From: an uncultured Eubacteriales bacterium
Lineage (GTDB): Bacteria > Bacillota_A > Clostridia > Christensenellales > Aristaeellaceae
Length of the DNA: 8,378 nucleotides
Assembly (NCBI GenBank): GCA_902775835.1
Contig: CACYNZ010000162.1
Coordinates: forward strand, 1-8,378
Direction of reading: 5' to 3'
Shown: in pieces, positions 1-8,378 of the stretch
Position numbering within the stretch: position 1 is the stretch's first letter
Layout: every line of letters begins with the position of its first letter
Made by a program: the position numbers and the translations under genes
Notes under the pieces: model-generated
Database searches by the model: none
What the model was told of the DNA's origin: nothing
Seen by the model: the letters and a program-made list of their open reading frames with translations, nothing else

Positions 1-755
1 TCACGGAAATCTGTGGCGGAGGCGGCGAGCAGAAAGCCGGCCCCGTCCCCGACGAGGCGGTCGCCGACGGCAGAGGCGCAGCCGCACGCGGCTCGGACCA
101 CGCAGCAGAAGCGCATGCCGCTGTCTCCGGTTTCGCCCTCAAGACAGATGGTCGTGTCATCGATCCTGCGCTGGCGTGTCACTCTGCCGTCGCGCCGGAG
201 CAGGGCACGCCAGGGGCCGCCCTGCAGGCGGATCACCAGCACGCCCGCTGGAAAGGAAAGAAACGCGTCCCGACGGAAACAGATGTTGTCCAGTTCATAG
301 CTGACCTGGTGCACGCCCTGGTCCAGACAGAGCGTCCTTCTGTAGTGTTCCGGTTTTTCTTCCGGCTCATGGTCGGACAGATCCCGTCCGGAAAGATTCT
401 TCAGCCCCAAAGTGCCGCGCGGCCAGGGATGCGCGGGGGTCTGGATTTGCAATATCAGATCGCACAGCGGCTGATACGCGCGCTGTCCTTCCGGCGTGCC
501 GGCAACAGAGGTGTCGGCTGTCACGTCAGCGGCGCGCATGTCGCCGGCAGCGATGCATGAGCGCACTCTGCGGATGCCCACCGCCGCGTCAGGGTTGATC
601 CGGTCGATAAAGCCGCCTGACCAGACGGTGTCGTCATTGAGCTGAAAACGGTCCATAAGCGTTCCGCCAAAGCACATGGCGCCCATGGAGCCGTTGCCGA
701 TGGGAAGCGCTTCATTCCAGTTCAGAGCGGGCCTGTCATACCATAGTTGTCTCAT
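1..755 (-). CDS. GH95-type alpha-L-fucosidase, N-terminal part (runs off the left edge)
   Basis: The frame is open from the ATG at 755 to the edge, giving 251 codons without a stop. The C-terminal part, including the expected catalytic (alpha/alpha)6 barrel, is missing. The start reads MRQLWYDRPALNWNEALPIG, followed by NGSMGAMCFGG (residues 21-31) and QLNDDTVWSGG (38-48). This is the hallmark N-terminal beta-sandwich of GH95 fucosidases (LWY..PA..WNEALPIGNG.LGAM.FGG....LNEDTLWSG). The GTPEGQRAYQPLCDLIL stretch (residues 87-103) and FLLAASATDFR at the edge also fit the family. GH95 enzymes are inverting exo-fucosidases that release alpha-1,2-linked L-fucose from xyloglucan, mucin or milk glycans. 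No signal peptide is visible at this start, which implies a cytoplasmic enzyme. The start is supported by an AAAGGAG Shine-Dalgarno sequence about 6 nt upstream. GH31 lies upstream on the same strand but behind a terminator. The family is quite sure; the substrate is not known. Confidence 0.92.
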   Translation of the reverse strand, partial: MRQLWYDRPALNWNEALPIGNGSMGAMCFGGTLMDRFQLNDDTVWSGGFIDRINPDAAVGIRRVRSCIAAGDMRAADVTADTSVAGTPEGQRAYQPLCDLILQIQTPAHPWPRGTLGLKNLSGRDLSDHEPEEKPEHYRRTLCLDQGVHQVSYELDNICFRRDAFLSFPAGVLVIRLQGGPWRALLRRDGRVTRQRRIDDTTICLEGETGDSGMRFCCVVRAACGCASAVGDRLVGDGAGFLLAASATDFR

Positions 756-808
756 GTGGTCTCCTTTCTCCGGGGTTTCTATTCAGAAAAAGGCGTTTTT
801 CAGATCAT

Positions 809-825
809 GTCCCGGAACACGGGAC
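809..825 (-). repeat. Perfect 6-bp inverted repeat in the fucosidase 5' UTR
   Basis: GTCCCG and CGGGAC (809-814 and 820-825) are perfectly complementary around a 5-nt centre. The element lies between the candidate promoter (845-874) and the fucosidase start at 755, about 13 nt beyond the predicted transcription start. It could be an operator for a sugar-responsive repressor or a stabilising hairpin at the mRNA 5' end. No T-run follows, so it is not a terminator. Confidence 0.5.
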
Positions 826-844
826 GATGACCGGTCTTTTTACC

Positions 845-874
845 AGTATACCACGGCCCTGCGCCATGTGTGCA
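845..874 (-). promoter_or_regulatory. Candidate sigma-A promoter for the fucosidase gene
   Basis: Read on the minus strand, TGCACA (-35, 4/6 matches; 874-869) is followed after an 18-bp spacer by TATACT (-10, 5/6 matches; 850-845). Transcription would start near 838, giving a leader of about 80 nt before the ATG at 755. It lies downstream of the GH31 terminator, as expected for a separate transcription unit. The -10 is good; the -35 is only moderate. Confidence 0.5.
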
Positions 875-1013
875 TATGCCTGAGAGAAAGCCCGCAGTCC
901 AGGAACGGACACAGTAATTCGGAGGGGAGGACATTTTTGGCTCAGGCGCTCGGAATCCTCTTCCGTTTTTTTCATGCTGTTTTCCGCCCGGTTCCCGGAC
1001 AGTGCGCACGCAG

Positions 1014-1043
1014 AAAAAACCGGCAGGCATCTGCCCGCCGGTT
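1014..1043 (-). terminator. Rho-independent terminator of the GH31 gene
   Basis: On the minus strand, AACCGGC (1043-1037) pairs with GCCGGTT (1024-1018). An inner GGCA/TGCC-type extension makes the stem longer and leaves a very small loop. A run of T follows immediately (the plus strand shows six A at 1014-1019). It lies about 75 bp past the GH31 stop codon. The strong GC stem and U-tract make this a clear intrinsic terminator, separating GH31 from the downstream fucosidase. Confidence 0.88.
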
Positions 1044-1118
1044 CATCCGGGTCAATCCGATTTATAGGAGCTGTACAGGTGTTCTCTCCGGGCTGTTCCC
1101 GGACCACAGGGCAGGAAC

Positions 1119-3341
1119 TCAGCTGTGGAGGATCACCGTGCAGGGGTTCGGACAGTCGGAGACAACCTCCGGCTTTCCATCCTTCATTTCCACGGTGTAG
1201 ACCGCCTTTGGCTCGCCCTTCAGGTCGGGAACGGTGACCTGGACACGGCTGCCCTCGGGCAGCTGGAATACATGGAGCTGAAGCTTTTCCGTGTAGTCAT
1301 AGTCCGGGCGGTCATCCTGTCCGCCCATGGGCAGAACGGTGCCGGGCCGGACATAGAGGGGCAGGGACATGAAGTCGTACTTCTCCGTCAGCCAGGTGCC
1401 ACCCTCGCGCTTCTCGCCGGAGAGCAGGTGTGTCCAGGTGCCCCTGGGCAGATAGAAGGTGACCTGGCCGTCCTCCCGGAACACGGGGGCCACCAGCAGG
1501 CTTTCGCCGAACATGTACTGCCGGTCCAGGGTTTCGCAGGCGGGGTCGTCCGGGAATTCCAGCATCATGGGCCGCATCATGGGTGTTCCGTGCAGGTGCG
1601 CTTCCGCCATGGCCTGGTAGAGGTAGGGCATGAGCCGGTTCTTGAGCTTGGCAAAGAAGCGGCAGACATCCACGCTCTCCTCATCAAAGGCCCACGGCAC
1701 CCGGTAGCTGCCCGAGCCGTGCAGGCGGCTGTGGGAGGAGAGCAGCCCGAACTGCACCCAGCGCTTGTATACATGCGCCGGGGCGGTGGACTCAAAGCCG
1801 GAGATGTCGTGGCTCCAGAACCCGAAGCCGGAGTGGCTCATGGAAAGACCGGCCCGCAGGGTTTCCGCCATGGAGACATAGGACGCGCTGTTGTCGCCGC
1901 CCCAGTGCACGGGGAACTGCTGGCTGCCGGCGGTGGCGCTGCGCGCGAAGAGAATGGCCTCGCCTTCCCCGCGCTCCTCGCGGATGGTGTCAAACACCAT
2001 CTGGTTATAGAGGAAGGTATAGTAATTGTGCATGTGCAGGGGGCTGGATCCGTCATAGTAGGCGATATCCTTCACGGGGATGCGCTCGCCGAAGTCGGTC
2101 TTCAGGCAGTCCACGCCCATGCGCAGCAGGCGGCGGAGCTCGTCGCAGTACCATTTGCGGGCGGCGGGATTGGTGACGTCCACAATGCCCATGCCGGCCT
2201 GCCACATGTCGGTCTGCCAGACATCGCCGTTGGTCTTTTTCAGAAGATAGCCGTGCTCCATGCCCTCGGCAAAGAGGTGGGACTGCTGGGCGATATAGGG
2301 ATTGATCCAGCAGCACAGGTGCAGACCTTTTTCGTGATACCGCCGGAGCATGCCTTCCGGGTCCGGGAAGGTCTCCGGATCCCAGACAAAATCGCACCAG
2401 TTGTATCCGCGCATCCAGAAGCAGTCGAAGTGGAACACGGACAGGGGGATATCGCGCTGGCGCATGCCGTCAATGAAGCTGCTGGTGGTGGACTCGTCAT
2501 AGCTGGTGGTGAAGGAAGTGGACAGCCACAGGCCGAAGCTCCAGGCGGGCAGCACGGGCGGCCGGCCGGTGAGGGCGGTATAGAGCTCCAGTGTCTTTTT
2601 CGGGGTGCCGCCGTAGATGATGTCGTAGGTCAGGGTTTCGCCTTCCACGGAGAACTGGGCGCGCTCCACCTTTTCACTGGCGATCTCGAAGCTGACATCG
2701 GAGGTGTCCTCCACAAAGACGCCGTAGCCGCGGTTGGTCATGTAGAAGGGGATGTTCTTGTAGGCGAGCTCGGAGGCGGTGCCGCCGTCGCCGTTCCACA
2801 TGTCCACGCTCTGGCCGTTCTTGAGATAGGGCGTGAAGCGCTCACCCAGGCCGTAGACATATTCGCCCACGTCCAGCATGAGGCTGTCGCTCATGTAGGC
2901 TTTGCCTGTATTGCGGTCCAGGGCATGGGCCATGCCGTGATAGGCCGAGGACGTGATCAGGGAGCCGTCTTCCCGCAGAAAGTCCAGCTGCCATGGGCCG
3001 GACCGGGAGAAGCGCGCGGTCAGGTTGCCGCTGGTATAGGAAAGAAGTTCCCCGTCCTGGGACACACGGGTTTCCGGGGAAGCGTCAGCGGTGAAGAAAC
3101 GGGGCATTTTCAGGCAAGTGCCTGCGAAGTGGGTGATGCGCACGCGGATAATGTTTTCCAGCGGGGAGGAAAGGGTGACCTCCAGGGCTGCACTGTTGAG
3201 GATATCGCCGCGCTCGCGCACCGGACGGCAGGCGGCCAGGATATGCACGTTCCCGTCCTCCAGACGGGTGCGCACGCACTGGGCGGCATAGTTCAGCGTG
3301 AAGTTTTCCCTTGTGAGCCAGTAACCACGGGTGAATTTCAT
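1119..3341 (-). CDS. yicI: GH31 alpha-xylosidase, YicI type
   Basis: A 740-residue cytoplasmic retaining glycosidase. It is expected to release alpha-D-xylose from the non-reducing end of xyloglucan oligosaccharides or isoprimeverose. The KTDFGERIP block (residues 414-422) carries the nucleophile Asp416, the same number as in E. coli YicI. PVHWGGDN (477-484) carries the acid/base Asp483. FHFDCFWMRGYNWCDF (304-318 region) and SGFGFWSHDISGFE (504-517) are the substrate-pocket blocks typical of alpha-xylosidases rather than alpha-glucosidases. Domains follow the family order: N-terminal beta-sandwich (about 1-260), (beta/alpha)8 barrel (about 260-590), then C-terminal beta domains. YicI has about 772 residues, so the length is near normal. 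The ATG has AAAGGA about 9 nt upstream, and no signal peptide is seen. The gene is divergent from mrp and ends in its own terminator. The family is very sure; strict xylosidase specificity is inferred from motif likeness. Confidence 0.95.
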   Translation of the reverse strand: MKFTRGYWLTRENFTLNYAAQCVRTRLEDGNVHILAACRPVRERGDILNSAALEVTLSSPLENIIRVRITHFAGTCLKMPRFFTADASPETRVSQDGELLSYTSGNLTARFSRSGPWQLDFLREDGSLITSSAYHGMAHALDRNTGKAYMSDSLMLDVGEYVYGLGERFTPYLKNGQSVDMWNGDGGTASELAYKNIPFYMTNRGYGVFVEDTSDVSFEIASEKVERAQFSVEGETLTYDIIYGGTPKKTLELYTALTGRPPVLPAWSFGLWLSTSFTTSYDESTTSSFIDGMRQRDIPLSVFHFDCFWMRGYNWCDFVWDPETFPDPEGMLRRYHEKGLHLCCWINPYIAQQSHLFAEGMEHGYLLKKTNGDVWQTDMWQAGMGIVDVTNPAARKWYCDELRRLLRMGVDCLKTDFGERIPVKDIAYYDGSSPLHMHNYYTFLYNQMVFDTIREERGEGEAILFARSATAGSQQFPVHWGGDNSASYVSMAETLRAGLSMSHSGFGFWSHDISGFESTAPAHVYKRWVQFGLLSSHSRLHGSGSYRVPWAFDEESVDVCRFFAKLKNRLMPYLYQAMAEAHLHGTPMMRPMMLEFPDDPACETLDRQYMFGESLLVAPVFREDGQVTFYLPRGTWTHLLSGEKREGGTWLTEKYDFMSLPLYVRPGTVLPMGGQDDRPDYDYTEKLQLHVFQLPEGSRVQVTVPDLKGEPKAVYTVEMKDGKPEVVSDCPNPCTVILHS

Positions 3342-3456
3342 AAAAGCCAGTCCTTTCTGTGTTTACAGCTGCCGGTTCGACGGGGCAGGCATGCGCGGCG
3401 GGATCTCCGTCATACGGCCGGGTTCGCGCGGGTATATGTGGAATGATTGGATGTAC

Positions 3457-3506
3457 AGAGCCGGATTCCTCTTTTTCCCTGTTTTTTTCGTTGCCTTTCC
3501 GGCTCT
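3457..3506. repeat. 9-bp perfect inverted repeat in the GH31/mrp divergent promoter region
   Basis: AGAGCCGGA (3457-3465) is exactly complementary to TCCGGCTCT (3498-3506). The arms are separated by 32 nt of pyrimidine-rich DNA containing a T7 run. The right arm overlaps the spacer of the candidate mrp promoter. The divergent gap (3342-3537) holds no gene. The repeat may be a split operator or simply a hairpin; no function can be assigned from sequence. I saw no strong promoter for GH31 on the minus strand here. Confidence 0.45.
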
Positions 3507-3519
3507 TCCGTGATATCCT
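3491..3519 (+). promoter_or_regulatory. Candidate promoter of mrp
   Basis: TTGCCT (3491-3496) and TATCCT (3514-3519) are separated by 17 bp. Each matches the sigma-A consensus at 4 of 6 positions. A start near 3526 would give a very short leader of about 12 nt, so the Shine-Dalgarno AGGTG would lie almost at the 5' end. This is a weak promoter call, supported mainly by spacing and position. Confidence 0.35.
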
Positions 3520-3537
3520 TGCCCGTGAGGTGATTGG

Positions 3538-4365
3538 ATGTCTGAATGTACGCATGACTGCTCGAACTGCGCATCAAAGTGCGAGCAGGCGGATCTCAAG
3601 GCCAAGATGAACGCGCACAGCCATGTGAAGCATGTCATTGGCGTGGTCAGCGGAAAAGGCGGCGTGGGCAAGAGCCTGGTGACCGGCCTCAGCGCAGCGC
3701 TTCTGCGCCGGAAGGGCTATGAGACCGCAGTATTGGACGCGGATATTACCGGGCCCAGTATTCCCCGGATGTACGGCATTGTGGACCATGCCATGGGCGA
3801 TGAGCGCGGGATTCTTCCTGTGCCCTCCAAGACCGGTATCGGCGTGATGAGCATCAACCTGCTGCTGGAGAATGACACGGATCCCGTGGTCTGGCGCGGA
3901 AGCCTGATCTCCGGCACAGTGACCCAGTTCTGGACGGATGTGGTCTGGGGCGATGTGGACTATATGTTTGTGGATATGCCTCCGGGAACCGGAGATGTAC
4001 CGCTGACGGTTTTCCAGAGCCTGCCGGTGGACGGCATCCTGGTGGTGGCAAGCCCTCAGGAGCTGGTGGACATGATCGTGTCCAAGGCCGTGAACATGGC
4101 GAAAATGATGAATGTGCCGATCCTGGGACTGGTGGAGAACATGAGCTACATGACCTGCCCGGACTGCGGAAAGCGCATTTATCCCTTTGGCGAGGGCAAG
4201 ACCATCCGTACAGCCCAGCGCTTCTCACTGCCGCTGCTGGCCCAGATTCCCATGGACCCTGAACTGGCCATGGCCTGCGACCGGGGAGAGGCGGAGAGCA
4301 TTCAGGCGGACTGGATGTCGGACCTGGTCACGTATCTGGAGAATGTACTTCCTGTGGAGAAATGA
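3538..4365 (+). CDS. mrp: Mrp/NBP35-family P-loop ATPase (Fe-S cluster carrier)
   Basis: A 275-residue cytoplasmic ATPase of the Mrp/ApbC/NBP35 family, whose members bind and transfer Fe-S clusters to apo-enzymes. The deviant Walker A motif SGKGGVGKS spans residues 38-46, with the signature Lys40 that dimeric members of this class use. LDADITGPSIP (66-76) and FVDMPPGTGDVPLT (144-157) are the family switch blocks. CPDC (Cys207, Cys210) is the conserved CxxC that bridges the cluster between subunits. The N-terminus has a second cysteine cluster, Cys4-X3-Cys8-X2-Cys11-X3-Cys15, reminiscent of the N-terminal ferredoxin-like motif of NBP35 but with different spacing. There is no MIP18/DUF59 domain at the N-terminus, unlike longer Mrp proteins. 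GTGAGGTG lies just before the ATG. A terminator follows directly after the stop codon, so mrp may be transcribed alone. Confidence 0.95.
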   Translation: MSECTHDCSNCASKCEQADLKAKMNAHSHVKHVIGVVSGKGGVGKSLVTGLSAALLRRKGYETAVLDADITGPSIPRMYGIVDHAMGDERGILPVPSKTGIGVMSINLLLENDTDPVVWRGSLISGTVTQFWTDVVWGDVDYMFVDMPPGTGDVPLTVFQSLPVDGILVVASPQELVDMIVSKAVNMAKMMNVPILGLVENMSYMTCPDCGKRIYPFGEGKTIRTAQRFSLPLLAQIPMDPELAMACDRGEAESIQADWMSDLVTYLENVLPVEK

Positions 4366-4370
4366 CAGGG

Positions 4371-4404
4371 GCAGCCGTACGCATGACGTCCGGCTGCATT
4401 TTTT
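4371..4404 (+). terminator. Intrinsic terminator between mrp and the decarboxylase gene
   Basis: GCAGCCG (4371-4377) pairs with CGGCTGC (4391-4397). After a 1x1 mismatch, ACG (4379-4381) pairs with CGT (4387-4389), closing a 5-nt loop. One A and then six T (4399-4404) follow. The hairpin begins 5 nt after the mrp stop codon, and its U-tract ends only about 4 nt before the Shine-Dalgarno region of the next gene. The structure is that of a rho-independent terminator. It could act as a partial terminator or attenuator, since no clear promoter fits between it and the next start. Confidence 0.82.
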
Positions 4405-4418
4405 CTGTGAGGTGCAAT

Positions 4419-5752
4419 GTGACAAGACCGGTTTCTGAAATGCTGGAAGCGTGCCAAAATGGCATGTGGCTGCACATGCCGGGGCACGGCGGGAAAGCGC
4501 CCTTCGGGCCCGTGGATATGACGGAACTGGACCTGACGGAGCTGGACTGCACGGATGATCTGTATCACCCGCGCTCGGGCATCGCGCAGGCGGAGGAGAT
4601 ATACGCGCAGCGGGCGCATGCCGGCGCGACCCTGTTTCTGCACAACGGCAGCACCCAGGGCATCCATGCCATGCTGCAGATGCAGATGCGCGAGGGGGAC
4701 ACGGTGATATTGCCGCGCAACGCGCATCTGAGCGCGGTCAATGCCTGCATTCTCGGAAACCTGCGCATTGTCTGGATTCCGGTAAGGCATACCCGGGACG
4801 GGTACGTCTATGTGGACAGCGGGGACGCGGAACGGGTGATACGCCAGTCGCCCCAGGCAAGGCGCGTCCTGATCACGCGTCCGGACTATTACGGCGGATG
4901 CATGGACCTGGGCAGGGTGTGCGGCGCTGCCCGGGAAACGGGCATGGATGTGGTGGTGGATGAAGCGCACGGCGCGCATCTGCCATGGCATCCCGATATT
5001 CCCTCCGCCTCTGCCTGGCGTGTGCGGGCCTGGACCCAGTCGTGCCACAAGACACTGCCCGCGCTGACCGGAAGCGCGGTCATGCATGTCATGGACAGCG
5101 CGGACCGGGCAGAAGCCATGCGGATTGTGCGGCGGGAGCAGACGTCCTCGCCCAGCTTTCTTCTGATGCGCTCCATTGATGACGCCAGGGCCTGGATGGA
5201 TGAAACCAATGGATGGCTGAACGAGCGCGTGGAGCGCCTGGACCGCATAGCGCGGGAAGCGGAGAAGATGGGGTTCGCGGACCCGAGAAAGGCCTGGGCG
5301 GAGGAAACCGGGTATGCCTATGACCGCTCCCGGCTGGTGATTGCCGGAATATGTGCGGAAAGCGCGGCAAGTCTGGACCGGCTTGGCGTGCACTGGGAGA
5401 TGTATGACGGTGACCGGCTGGTGCTTCTGCCGCCGGTGGGCTTTGGAAGCGAAGAGGAAGCGCGGCTTTTGGACGCCCTGCACCGGTGCGGACAGCCGGG
5501 CAGGACAGACAGGAAAATCATGATTCCGGATATGCCGCGCTCGGTCATGGATGTGCGCGCGGCGGCGCTGGCGGACATGGAAAGCGTGCCGCTGTGCGAG
5601 GCGGCCGGACGGATTGCCGGGGAAAGCGCCGGCATCTATCCGCCGGGGGTTCCGCTGGTGGTGCCCGGGGAAGAGCTGACAGGGGATGTGCTGGACGTGC
5701 TCCGGCACACTTCGGAGGAACACCGGTTCGGTGTGGAAGGAGATCGGATTCT

Positions 5753-5768
<16 letters not shown>
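4419..5768 (+). CDS. Orn/Lys/Arg decarboxylase-family PLP enzyme (YaaO/SpeA-like)
   Basis: A fold-type I PLP enzyme of the short Firmicutes Orn/Lys/Arg decarboxylase group, 449 residues from the chosen GTG (Bacillus YaaO is about 480). Motifs in this numbering are: HMPGHGG (19-25), the family N-terminal signature; HNGSTQG (75-81), the PLP-phosphate loop; DEAHGAH (181-187), with Asp181 for the pyridine nitrogen and His184 stacking; and SCHKTLPALTGSA (208-220), with Lys211 as the Schiff-base lysine. The C-terminal domain keeps VPLCEAAGRI and YPPGVPLVVPGEE. An in-frame ATG at 4362 overlaps the mrp stop, but its extra 19 codons would be encoded by the terminator hairpin. GTG 4419 follows GAGGTG with good spacing and gives the usual N-terminus. 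The likely role is polyamine or amino-acid metabolism; the substrate (Arg, Lys, Orn or other) cannot be told. The gene overlaps the next by 16 bp. Confidence 0.92.
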
Positions 5769-8120
<2,352 letters not shown>

Positions 8121-8229
8121 TTTTCAGCCGATTCTCATCAAACGTTCGGATTATTACGCGAACCAATCGAAATATAGCAGAAGTAAGATTCGACTTTTAA
8201 AAAAGATGAAAAAAGTTTGAAAAAAGTGC
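8121..8229 (+). promoter_or_regulatory. AT-rich rRNA upstream region with phased A-tracts (UP element)
   Basis: Base composition switches sharply from GC-rich coding DNA to AT-rich DNA after the mnmA stop codon. Three A6 tracts begin at 8199, 8209 and 8220, spaced 10 and 11 bp apart, in phase with the helix and ending just before the -35 box at 8230. Such DNA is intrinsically curved and matches the UP elements that bind the RNA polymerase alpha subunit at rRNA promoters. I see no gene and no convincing mnmA terminator here. Confidence 0.7.
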
Positions 8230-8258
8230 TTGACACTTAAAAGGACCGGTGTTATTAT
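8230..8258 (+). promoter_or_regulatory. Strong sigma-A rRNA operon promoter
   Basis: A perfect TTGACA -35 box (8230-8235), a 17-bp spacer and TATTAT (8253-8258, 5/6 matches) form a near-consensus promoter. Transcription would start near 8265, about 90 nt upstream of the mature 16S 5' end. The A-tracts directly upstream strengthen the call. No second tandem promoter could be recognised. Confidence 0.9.
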
Positions 8259-8265
8259 ATCCGAG

Positions 8266-8283
8266 CTGTCGCGAGAACGACAG
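8266..8283 (+). other. Hairpin at the 5' end of the rRNA leader
   Basis: CTGTCG (8266-8271) pairs perfectly with CGACAG (8278-8283) around the 6-nt loop CGAGAA. It lies at the very start of the predicted transcript and has no U-tract, so it is not a terminator. It may protect the 5' end or act as the boxB-like part of an rRNA antitermination site together with the nearby boxA-like motif. Confidence 0.6.
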
Positions 8284-8286
8284 TAT

Positions 8287-8299
8287 GAACCTTGAAAAC
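8287..8299 (+). promoter_or_regulatory. boxA-like antitermination motif in the rRNA leader
   Basis: GAACCTTGAAAAC resembles the leader motif (TTCTTTGAAAAC) found ahead of 16S genes in Firmicutes, which overlaps the Nus-factor boxA region. The remaining leader up to 16S is purine-rich and poorly structured, as expected for a nut-like site. The call rests on similarity and position. Confidence 0.5.
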
Positions 8300-8354
8300 G
8301 ATACAGAAACCGAAACGCAAGAAAGACAGCAAGTTCCGGAGAGTATACAGGATT

Positions 8355-8378
8355 GAACAGAAGAGTTTGATCCTGGCT
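8355..8378 (+). rRNA. rrs: 16S ribosomal RNA, first ~24 bases (cut by the right edge)
   Basis: AGAGTTTGATCCTGGCT at 8362-8378 is the universal 27F primer site, E. coli positions 8-24. Counting back by that numbering puts the mature 5' end at about 8355. The rest of the gene lies beyond the window. The strong promoter and leader upstream show that this is the head of an rRNA operon, in the same direction as the mrp-mnmA genes. Confidence 0.95.

Larger units (their letters stand above)
756..1118. other. 363-bp gap between the fucosidase and GH31 genes
   Basis: No convincing gene lies here. Reading from GH31 towards the fucosidase, the gap holds the GH31 terminator (1014-1043), the candidate fucosidase promoter (845-874) and a 5' UTR inverted repeat (809-825). 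A further inverted repeat, TCCGGG/CCCGGA at 1087-1103, sits just after the GH31 stop codon and has no T-run. Short frames in this interval have no recognisable protein features or good ribosome-binding sites. Confidence 0.7.

Noticed and set aside
951..972. Plus-strand terminator-like CGGAA-TCCTC-TTCCG followed by seven T
   Set aside because: The stem is only 5 bp, and no plus-strand gene lies upstream for it to terminate.
1087..1103. TCCGGG/CCCGGA hairpin just after the GH31 stop codon
   Set aside because: There is no T-run on either side, and the stronger terminator at 1014-1043 already explains transcript ending.
676..1200. Short frames on both strands in the fucosidase/GH31 gap
   Set aside because: They cross the terminator and promoter signals, overlap ends of real genes, lack good ribosome-binding sites and show no protein motifs.
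1125..3446. 773-codon open frame on the plus strand opposite the GH31 gene
   Set aside because: It is an antisense shadow of a GC-rich gene. Its translation is a low-complexity Gly/Ala/Val/His-rich sequence with no family motifs, while the minus strand gives a clear GH31 enzyme.
4362..4418. ATG at 4362 as the decarboxylase start (ATGA overlap with mrp)
   Set aside because: The extra 19 codons run through the terminator hairpin and match nothing in the family. GTG 4419 has the better ribosome-binding site.
5486..5752. Upstream in-frame extension of the HAD-Tmk frame to an ATG at 5486
   Set aside because: It lies wholly inside the decarboxylase in another frame and reads as Gly/Arg/Ala-rich noise. 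The GTG at 5753 gives the normal HAD N-terminus with a Shine-Dalgarno sequence.
8143..8165. GTTCG/CGAAC inverted repeat after mnmA as a terminator
   Set aside because: The stem is only 5 bp with a 10-nt loop and no T-run follows.

Overview
The window is GC-rich and densely coded, and it looks like a Bacillota (Firmicutes) chromosome, most likely from a gut- or rumen-type anaerobe. Three things point there: the Mrp protein with an N-terminal Cys cluster, the small YaaO-type Orn/Lys/Arg decarboxylase next to thymidylate kinase (as in Bacillus), and a consensus sigma-A rRNA promoter with a Firmicutes-style leader containing CTTGAAAAC. Erysipelotrichia or a GC-rich clostridial lineage would fit, but the order cannot be fixed from this sequence.

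Left part (1-3341, minus strand): a GH95-type alpha-L-fucosidase runs off the left edge. Upstream of it is a GH31 alpha-xylosidase of the YicI type. The two are separate transcription units: GH31 ends in a clear intrinsic terminator, and the fucosidase has its own candidate promoter and 5' UTR hairpin. Together they suggest the edge of a locus for plant glycans such as fucosylated xyloglucan.

Middle and right (3538-8120, plus strand): mrp (Fe-S carrier/ATPase) is followed at once by an intrinsic terminator. Then comes a tightly overlapping three-gene run: a fold-type I PLP decarboxylase, a HAD-phosphatase/thymidylate-kinase fusion, and mnmA (tRNA 2-thiouridylase). Genes in the run overlap by 16 and 8 bp. 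These are housekeeping functions: Fe-S assembly, amino-acid/polyamine metabolism, dTTP synthesis and tRNA thiolation.

Right edge (8121-8378): an A-tract-rich upstream region, a strong TTGACA/TATTAT promoter, a leader with a 5' hairpin and a boxA-like motif, and the first bases of a 16S rRNA gene. The start of an rRNA operon therefore lies directly downstream of mnmA and in the same direction.

The most unusual item is the single reading frame joining a complete HAD phosphatase to a complete thymidylate kinase with almost no linker. I found no mobile elements, CRISPR arrays, tRNAs or phage genes.
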